From positions 1 through 8,383 of the forward strand of contig JBBAFS010000071.1 of the NCBI GenBank assembly GCA_041655255.1: a stretch of 8,383 bases of DNA. The letters run 5' to 3'. This DNA is from JBBAFS01 sp041655255 (GTDB lineage: Bacteria; Spirochaetota; Spirochaetia; Sphaerochaetales; Sphaerochaetaceae). This document shows positions 1 through 4,578 of this stretch, in pieces. The position numbers and the translations under genes were made by a program. The notes under the pieces were generated by a model that worked only from the letters and a program-made list of their open reading frames with translations, had not been told where the DNA came from and did no database searches. Position 1 is the first letter of the stretch, and each line of letters begins with the position of its first letter.

Positions 1-1031
1 TATTACGACAAGAGCTAGAGGTAGAAAAAGGGCATCTTTATGATCGTCTTCATGCACGAACACTTGAACGAATATTTGTTGAACAAAGAATTTATAAAAG
101 GATAGAAAATAAGAGAAGCGAAAAAGAGGTATACAATGCCGTTCTTACCGGCTTTGAACCGTTCTCAGAAGAATTGCTTCGTCCTATCGAACAAGATGAT
201 GTTGAACGATTACTTCGAATTCCTATTCGAAGAATTAGTTTGTTTGACATCGAAAAAAACAAAGAAGAGATTGAATCTATTCTCACTCGCCTTAAAGAGA
301 TCGAACACCACCTCTCTCATATTGTCGAATATGCTCTTACCTTTATTAAGGAACTCAAAAAAATAGCTCCCTCTTCGATGAGTAAACGGAGAACAACAAT
401 TGACTCATTTGAGAAAATAGATCTACGCGAAGTCGTTTCACGGAACCTTAGCTTAAAGTATGATGGCTCAACAGGATATTTAGGCTACGGAGTGAGAACT
501 GGAACAACCGTTACTATGGTATCGACTCTCGATCGCATTCTCATTATTCAAAAAGAGGGGACGTACTACGTCACCGATGCCCCTGAGCGGCTATTTGTAG
601 GAAAGCAGATGCGCCATTGTAGCATTGCCGACAAAGAGGAGTTAGAAAAGATAGTCTTTACGATTATTTATCAAGAGAAGAATCTTAAATACCTCTTTAT
701 AAAAAGGTGTAGTATTACCCAATTTATTCTCAATAGAACATATGAGTTACTCCCCAAAGGAGATTTTAAACTCCACTCACTATCTACATACGATGATGCT
801 CGCATCACCATCTCCTATAAAAAAGGGAAAGGGTACAAAAACTTAGAAGATCGAACCTATTTCTCCCGCTTCCTTATCAAAGGGGTTCGAGCTCAAGGGG
901 TACGTCTCAGTACAAAAGAGGCACAAACTATCCGCATTAAAAGAGAACAAGATCCTCGAGATGCCGAAAAAGAGGAGCTTTCGCTCTTTAAAGGAATCGA
1001 CCCATTTGATGATGAGGTAGATGATGAGTAG
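1..1031 (+). CDS. parC: Type IIA DNA topoisomerase subunit A (ParC/GyrA-like), C-terminal part, 5' end outside window
   Basis: The frame is open from base 3 with no start codon, so 342 residues of the C-terminal part are visible and the catalytic-tyrosine domain lies upstream. With a type IIB-like or GyrB/ParE partner the full enzyme would pass one DNA duplex through another to decatenate or relax chromosomes. Visible residues 1-35 form a charged helix ending in LERIFVEQRIYKRIE, a typical signature of the helical region that follows the tower domain. Residues 58-133 hold further helices (RLLRIPIRRISLFDI). From about 150 on, repeated beta strands (GYLGYGVRTGT, DRILIIQKEGTYYV, LFVGKQM) look like a shortened pinwheel. 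I see no GyrA box (QRRGGKG-type), which argues against a true supercoiling gyrase. The tail is acidic (DPFDDEVDDE). The short C-terminal region resembles spirochaete ParC proteins. Calling it ParC rather than a second GyrA is inference. The gene overlaps the next one, suggesting co-transcription. Confidence 0.85.
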   Translation, partial: LRQELEVEKGHLYDRLHARTLERIFVEQRIYKRIENKRSEKEVYNAVLTGFEPFSEELLRPIEQDDVERLLRIPIRRISLFDIEKNKEEIESILTRLKEIEHHLSHIVEYALTFIKELKKIAPSSMSKRRTTIDSFEKIDLREVVSRNLSLKYDGSTGYLGYGVRTGTTVTMVSTLDRILIIQKEGTYYVTDAPERLFVGKQMRHCSIADKEELEKIVFTIIYQEKNLKYLFIKRCSITQFILNRTYELLPKGDFKLHSLSTYDDARITISYKKGKGYKNLEDRTYFSRFLIKGVRAQGVRLSTKEAQTIRIKREQDPRDAEKEELSLFKGIDPFDDEVDDE

Positions 1032-1731
1032 TCTCGCAAAAAGGGTGTTATATGAAGATAACCACCTTATTATAATCAACAAAGAAGTTGGAGAACTCAC
1101 CCAAGGTGATCAAAGCGGGGATCGTACCCTTGTCGATAATCTTAAAGAGTATCTCAAACAAAAATACAATAAACCTGGAAATGTCTACCTCGGGGTGATA
1201 CATCGCCTCGATCGACCCACCAGTGGAATTGTTATCTACGCAAAAACAGAGAAAGCACTGAGTCGAATGAATGCCCTTTTTAGTAAAGCTCAACAAGTAA
1301 AAAAGACCTACTGGGCAGTAGTGGATGCTTTGCCTCAATGCCCAGAAGGAGTAGTGGTTCACCACCTTGTCCGTAATGGTCAAAAAAACAAGTCGACTGC
1401 CTTTGCATCTCCTAAGAAGGGGTCTAAAGAGGGGCGTCTCTCTTATACCGTTGTTGCTGCCTCACAAAACTACTTTCTTTTGGAAGTAGAACTTCACACA
1501 GGTCGCCACCACCAAATACGTGCACAACTCGCTGCTGTAGGATCTCACATCAAAGGAGATGTTAAGTATGGGTTTAAAAGGGCAAATGAAGATCAAGGAA
1601 TTCATCTTCATGCTCGAATGGTCTCTTTTCTCCATCCAGTGCAACAAAAAGAGATTACGGTGATAGCTCCACCACCTCGTGATCCAGTGTGGGATTATTT
1701 CAATAGTGTCGCTGGTTCTCACACGAGGTAA
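1024..1731 (+). CDS. RluA-family RNA pseudouridine synthase
   Basis: This enzyme converts specific uridines in rRNA or tRNA to pseudouridine. The catalytic motif HRLDRPTSG is at residues 61-69 counted from the ATG at 1021, with the catalytic Asp at 64. Other family marks are the GRHHQIRAQL segment (161-170, equivalent to GRTHQIR in most members), HIKGDVKYG (176-184) and LHARMVSFLHP (196-206). At about 235 residues it has only the catalytic domain. There is no N-terminal S4 RNA-binding domain as in RluC and RluD, so it is closer in layout to RluA or TruC, and its exact target cannot be read from sequence. Two adjacent ATGs exist, at 1021 and 1024. I prefer 1024 because GAGGT at 1014-1018 then has a normal 5-base spacing. 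The start overlaps the end of the topoisomerase gene by 8 bases, so translational coupling is likely. Confidence 0.93.
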   Translation: MSSLAKRVLYEDNHLIIINKEVGELTQGDQSGDRTLVDNLKEYLKQKYNKPGNVYLGVIHRLDRPTSGIVIYAKTEKALSRMNALFSKAQQVKKTYWAVVDALPQCPEGVVVHHLVRNGQKNKSTAFASPKKGSKEGRLSYTVVAASQNYFLLEVELHTGRHHQIRAQLAAVGSHIKGDVKYGFKRANEDQGIHLHARMVSFLHPVQQKEITVIAPPPRDPVWDYFNSVAGSHTR

Positions 1732-1838
1732 ATATATATTTTCTTTAAATTATTTCTCATAAGATAAAAGTTTATCAAACAATCTACTGTATTTAGAAAT
1801 TAACTCGCTTATAATTAATGAAACCGTTGATTTTTTAA

Positions 1839-1867
1839 TTGACAGGTGAATTGAACGGGTTTACAAT
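1839..1867 (+). promoter_or_regulatory. Sigma-70-type promoter of gdhA
   Basis: TTGACA at 1839-1844 and TACAAT at 1862-1867 are separated by exactly 17 bases, which gives 11 of 12 matches to the sigma-70 consensus. Transcription would start near 1874 and leave a leader of about 50 bases before gdhA. It sits in the 195-base gap after the pseudouridine synthase gene. No convincing intrinsic terminator is visible in this gap, so some read-through from upstream is possible. Confidence 0.8.
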
Positions 1868-1926
1868 AATGTGGTGCAAACTCAATTGACACACAAGTTA
1901 TCTGTTTATATTAAAAGGGGGAAATT

Positions 1927-3264
1927 ATGTATAAATTAGAAGATTTCATGGCCGAACTAGAACGCCGAAATCCAGGGGAGCCCGAGTTTATTCAGGCTGC
2001 AACCGAGGTTATTGAGTCTATTATTGACGTTGTAAACGATAACCCAACCTACGTAAACGGGAATATCCTTGAAAGAATTACCGAACCAGATCGCGTATTC
2101 ACATTCAAAGTTGAGTGGGAAGACGATCACGGAAATGTACAAGTAAACCGTGGTTACCGTGTACAATTTAATAACACATTAGGGCCTTACAAAGGGGGAA
2201 TCAGATTCCACCCAAGTGTAACACTCGGAAGCCTCAAGTTCTTAGCTTTTGAACAAACATTCAAAAACAGCCTTACCACACTCCCTATGGGTGGTGGAAA
2301 AGGTGGAGCCGACTTTAATCCAAGAGGAAAGTCTGACAACGAAATTCTTCGATTCTGTCGCTCTTACATGACTGAATTACAAAAGTATATCGGTCCAGAG
2401 ACTGACGTTCCTGCAGGAGACATTGGTGTTGGTGCTCGTGAAATTGGTTATATGTATGGTCAATACAAACGACTCAGAGATGAGAACACAGGTGTTCTTA
2501 CCGGAAAAGGGAGACTCTGGGGCGGATCAATCTTACGTCCAGAAGCTACAGGTTTTGGCACAATGTACTTTGCTGAAGAGATGGCAAAAGCATATGGCGA
2601 TACACTCAAAGGTAAAAGAGTTGCTATCTCCGGTTTCGGTAACGTTGCTTGGGGAGCAGTCATGAAAGCTTCTGAACTTGGAGCTAAAGTTGTTACAATC
2701 AGTGGTCCAGACGGATACATTCTTGATGAGAATGGAATCAATACTCCAGAGAAATGGGACTACATGGTACAACTTAGAGCCTCTAATAACGACGTAGTTG
2801 CCCCTTATGCTCAAAAATTTGGTGCAAAATTCGTTGCTAATAAAAAGCCTTGGGAAGTTCCAGTAGATATGGCATTCCCCTGTGCAATTCAAAATGAACT
2901 TAACTTAGATGATGCACAAGCTCTCTTAAAGAACGGTGTCAAATACGTTATTGAAACTTCCAACATGGGTTGTACTGCAGAAGCAATGAACTTCTTCATC
3001 AAGAATAAAGTTCGCTTTGCACCTGGAAAAGCAGCTAATGCCGGTGGAGTTGCAGTCAGTGGTTTAGAGATGAGCCAAAACGCACTCAAACTTGGATGGC
3101 AAGCAGAAGAAGTTGATGAAAAACTTCACGTTATTATGAAAGACATTCATGAAGCTTGTATTCGTGAAGGCAAACAAAGTGATGGATATATCAACTATGT
3201 GAAAGGGGCGAATATTGCCGGCTTTAAGAAAGTTGCCGATGCAATGATTCAACTCGGTTATTAA
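1927..3264 (+). CDS. gdhA: NADP-type glutamate dehydrogenase
   Basis: This cytoplasmic enzyme makes glutamate reversibly from 2-oxoglutarate, ammonia and reduced pyridine nucleotide. At 445 residues it has the length of the hexameric small-subunit bacterial form, close to E. coli GdhA. In order one sees GPYKGGIRFHP (86-96), the substrate-binding glycine-rich loop PMGGGKGGADF with catalytic Lys125 (120-130), the VPAGDIGVG segment with the catalytic Asp165 (161-169), GRLWGGSILRPEATGFG (195-211), and the Rossmann fingerprint ISGFGNVA (234-241). Near the C-terminus KAANAGGVAVSGLEMSQN is typical of the family. Preference for NADP over NAD is inferred from family resemblance to the anabolic type and was not tested. 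The start is well supported by an AGGGGG ribosome site ending at 1921, five bases before the ATG. A strong promoter upstream and a hairpin downstream indicate a single-gene unit, probably well expressed. Confidence 0.97.
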   Translation: MYKLEDFMAELERRNPGEPEFIQAATEVIESIIDVVNDNPTYVNGNILERITEPDRVFTFKVEWEDDHGNVQVNRGYRVQFNNTLGPYKGGIRFHPSVTLGSLKFLAFEQTFKNSLTTLPMGGGKGGADFNPRGKSDNEILRFCRSYMTELQKYIGPETDVPAGDIGVGAREIGYMYGQYKRLRDENTGVLTGKGRLWGGSILRPEATGFGTMYFAEEMAKAYGDTLKGKRVAISGFGNVAWGAVMKASELGAKVVTISGPDGYILDENGINTPEKWDYMVQLRASNNDVVAPYAQKFGAKFVANKKPWEVPVDMAFPCAIQNELNLDDAQALLKNGVKYVIETSNMGCTAEAMNFFIKNKVRFAPGKAANAGGVAVSGLEMSQNALKLGWQAEEVDEKLHVIMKDIHEACIREGKQSDGYINYVKGANIAGFKKVADAMIQLGY

Positions 3265-3299
3265 TTAAATTCCATCCCTGAAAGGGTAGGTTATGTATC

Positions 3300-3329
3300 A
3301 AGGCCGTCTCTTGTGTAAGAGGCGGTCTT
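3300..3329 (+). terminator. Hairpin after gdhA, probable terminator
   Basis: Arms 3300-3312 and 3317-3329 pair over 13 positions, with two G-U wobbles, around the four-base loop GTGT. The stem is G+C-rich in its middle. The following bases, CTTCGTATATT, are only partly T-rich, so it is a weaker intrinsic terminator than the textbook form. It begins 36 bases after the gdhA stop. It lies downstream of one possible start (3293) of the next gene but upstream of the preferred start (3347), which supports the shorter protein. Confidence 0.6.
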
Positions 3330-3346
3330 CTTCGTATATTATGATT

Positions 3347-4405
3347 ATGAACACATCATTACAGTTGTTAGAAGAGCTCTCTTTGGCTTTCGGTCCTAGC
3401 GGATATGAAGATGACATAAGAGAGATTATCCTCACCCATCTCAACGGAGTTGGTGAAATTAAAGTCGATCGCATTGGTAATATTACCTGTACAATAACAG
3501 GAAGTAATCCACAAGCTCCGACTCTACTGTTCGCAGCCCATCAAGATGAAATTGGGTTTATGATAAACAACATCTTAGAAGATGGATTTCTCTCATTTGT
3601 CCCCATTGGAGGGTGGAACCCTCTTACTCTCTCATCTTCGACTCTCTTGATTAACACCAGTTCTGGCTCTCTTATAAAGGGGGTCATTGGACAACTTCCT
3701 CCCCATTTTCTTCCCAAAGGGGCAAAGGCTGAAATTCCAGAAATTGATTCTCTTTTTATAGATATCGGCTCTCGCTCCAAAGAGCAGAGTATCAACGACT
3801 TTGGTATCAAAATCGGAGATGTGGCAGTCCCTTACACCCACTGGATGCATCAAAAGAGGACAAACACGCTCACCTCAAAAGCGTTTGATGATCGAGTTGG
3901 GGTAGCTGCATTGATTGAAGTTGCACATCAAATGGCAAAAAACAAGCCCTTAAGCACGATGATTTTTGCTTTTACTGTCCAAGAAGAGGTTGGCACACGA
4001 GGAGCAAAGGTGCTTGCTCGATCAATTAAAAGTGATTATGCCTTTGTAGTTGAAGGGGCTCCAGCTGATGATATGCCACATAGAGCACATATCAGTCAAA
4101 CCAAATTAGGCAAAGGGGCACATGTGCGTATTTTTGATCCCACCCATATTGGTAATCCTTTTTTGTTAGATTGTATTCGTCATAGTGCTGAAACACACGG
4201 CATCTCTATTCAAGAAGCAATCCGCTCAGGCGGAGGAACTGATGCTATGGAAATCGCCCTCAGTGAAGGGGGGATTCCCACCGTTGTGGTAGGAGTTCCT
4301 GTCCGATATGCCCATAGTCATAACAGTATGATTACACTGTATGATTACGAGCAATTGGTAAAACTATTACTTGCAGTATCACAAGATATAGGGGAAAAAC
4401 ACTAA
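3347..4405 (+). CDS. M42-family metallo-aminopeptidase (glutamyl aminopeptidase/TET-like)
   Basis: M42 enzymes are two-metal aminopeptidases that form large hollow complexes and trim peptides left by proteasome-like or Lon/Clp digestion. From 3347 the protein has 352 residues, the usual family length, and begins MNTSLQLLEELSLAFGPSGYE, a typical M42 opening. All metal and catalytic positions are recognisable: His65 in AAHQDEIGFM, the Asp pair at 181-182 in AFDDRVG, the Glu pair at 213-214 in VQEEVGTRG, Glu236 in VVEGAPADD, and His323 in RYAHSHNSM. The AAHQDEIGFM motif has Gln where many relatives have Met. The substrate preference cannot be read, since the family includes glutamyl, leucyl, lysyl and endoglucanase-annotated members. 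An in-frame ATG at 3293 with AAAGGG upstream would add 18 residues (MYQGRLLCKRRSSSYIMI) unlike the family and translate through a hairpin. ATG at 3341 is a third choice. No clear ribosome site precedes 3347. Confidence 0.92.
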   Translation: MNTSLQLLEELSLAFGPSGYEDDIREIILTHLNGVGEIKVDRIGNITCTITGSNPQAPTLLFAAHQDEIGFMINNILEDGFLSFVPIGGWNPLTLSSSTLLINTSSGSLIKGVIGQLPPHFLPKGAKAEIPEIDSLFIDIGSRSKEQSINDFGIKIGDVAVPYTHWMHQKRTNTLTSKAFDDRVGVAALIEVAHQMAKNKPLSTMIFAFTVQEEVGTRGAKVLARSIKSDYAFVVEGAPADDMPHRAHISQTKLGKGAHVRIFDPTHIGNPFLLDCIRHSAETHGISIQEAIRSGGGTDAMEIALSEGGIPTVVVGVPVRYAHSHNSMITLYDYEQLVKLLLAVSQDIGEKH

Positions 4406-4445
4406 ATCTCCTCTCATATTACATTACCATCAAAGTTATATATAT

Positions 4446-4461
4446 ACACTATATATAGTGG
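4446..4461 (+). promoter_or_regulatory. NrdR box upstream of nrdJ
   Basis: ACACTATATATAGTGG matches the published NrdR consensus aCaCwAtATaTwGtgt at 15 of 16 positions, failing only at the last base. NrdR is an ATP-cone repressor that controls ribonucleotide reductase genes in many bacteria and usually binds two boxes. The site lies in the gap directly before a ribonucleotide reductase gene, which makes chance unlikely despite the AT-rich setting. The nrdR gene itself is not in this window. Confidence 0.8.
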
Positions 4462-4476
4462 TGTCTAAAAAAGAAT

Positions 4477-4492
4477 ACACCACCTATTGGTG
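4477..4492 (+). promoter_or_regulatory. Degenerate second NrdR box candidate
   Basis: ACACCACCTATTGGTG starts exactly 31 bp after the first box, leaving a 15-bp gap, which is the spacing reported for paired NrdR boxes. It matches the consensus at 10 of 16 positions, including ACAC in the left half and ATTG across the middle to position 13. The right half is off register by one base (GGTGT ends at 4493). The same bases also pair with 4458-4464 as a 7-bp stem, so an RNA hairpin is an alternative explanation. Confidence 0.4.
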
Positions 4493-4537
4493 TTTCTGTA
4501 TTGTGCTGAGTATATATATATGTTATTGTTTGTAGGG

Positions 4538-4551
4538 CCCGCGTAAGCGGG
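4538..4551 (+). other. GNRA-loop hairpin before nrdJ
   Basis: CCCGC (4538-4542) and GCGGG (4547-4551) form a perfect five-pair G+C stem around GTAA, a GNRA-type tetraloop. It stands out as the only G+C-rich patch in a very AT-rich gap, and it ends 9 bases before the ATG at 4561 and 27 bases before the GTG at 4579. There is no T-run, so it is not a terminator. It could affect ribosome access or mRNA stability, but that role is inference. Confidence 0.45.
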
Positions 4552-4578
4552 TAACACTATATGTGGGGGTATTGTGCT

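Noticed and set aside
1048..1383. 111-codon - strand reading frame opposite the pseudouridine synthase
   Set aside because: It is antisense to the conserved catalytic domain and shows no protein-like features of its own.
1763..1776. GATAAA-AG-TTTATC palindrome in the gap before gdhA
   Set aside because: A two-base centre is too tight for an RNA hairpin, it is AT-rich and so likely by chance, and it lies over 60 bases upstream of the promoter with no known operator match.
1818..1838. Six-codon mini reading frame (ATG AAA CCG ... TAA)
   Set aside because: It lies upstream of the predicted gdhA transcription start and has no ribosome site.
2533..2892. 119-codon reading frame on the - strand inside gdhA
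   Set aside because: It lies antisense to a well-supported gene, has no recognisable motif and no convincing ribosome site. It is a shadow of gdhA coding bias.
4419..4448. Promoter candidate TTACAT with TATATA for nrdJ
   Set aside because: The -35 matches poorly and the AT-repeat region offers many TATATA-like -10 hexamers, so no single promoter can be supported.
4436..4524. TATATA runs as a microsatellite or origin-like unwinding element
   Set aside because: The runs are short, and the first is part of the NrdR box. There are no DnaA boxes or iterated repeats nearby.
4406..4578. Possible cobalamin riboswitch before the B12-dependent reductase
   Set aside because: The gap is short and contains no GCCACTG B12-box or other recognisable riboswitch core, and the NrdR box explains its regulation better.
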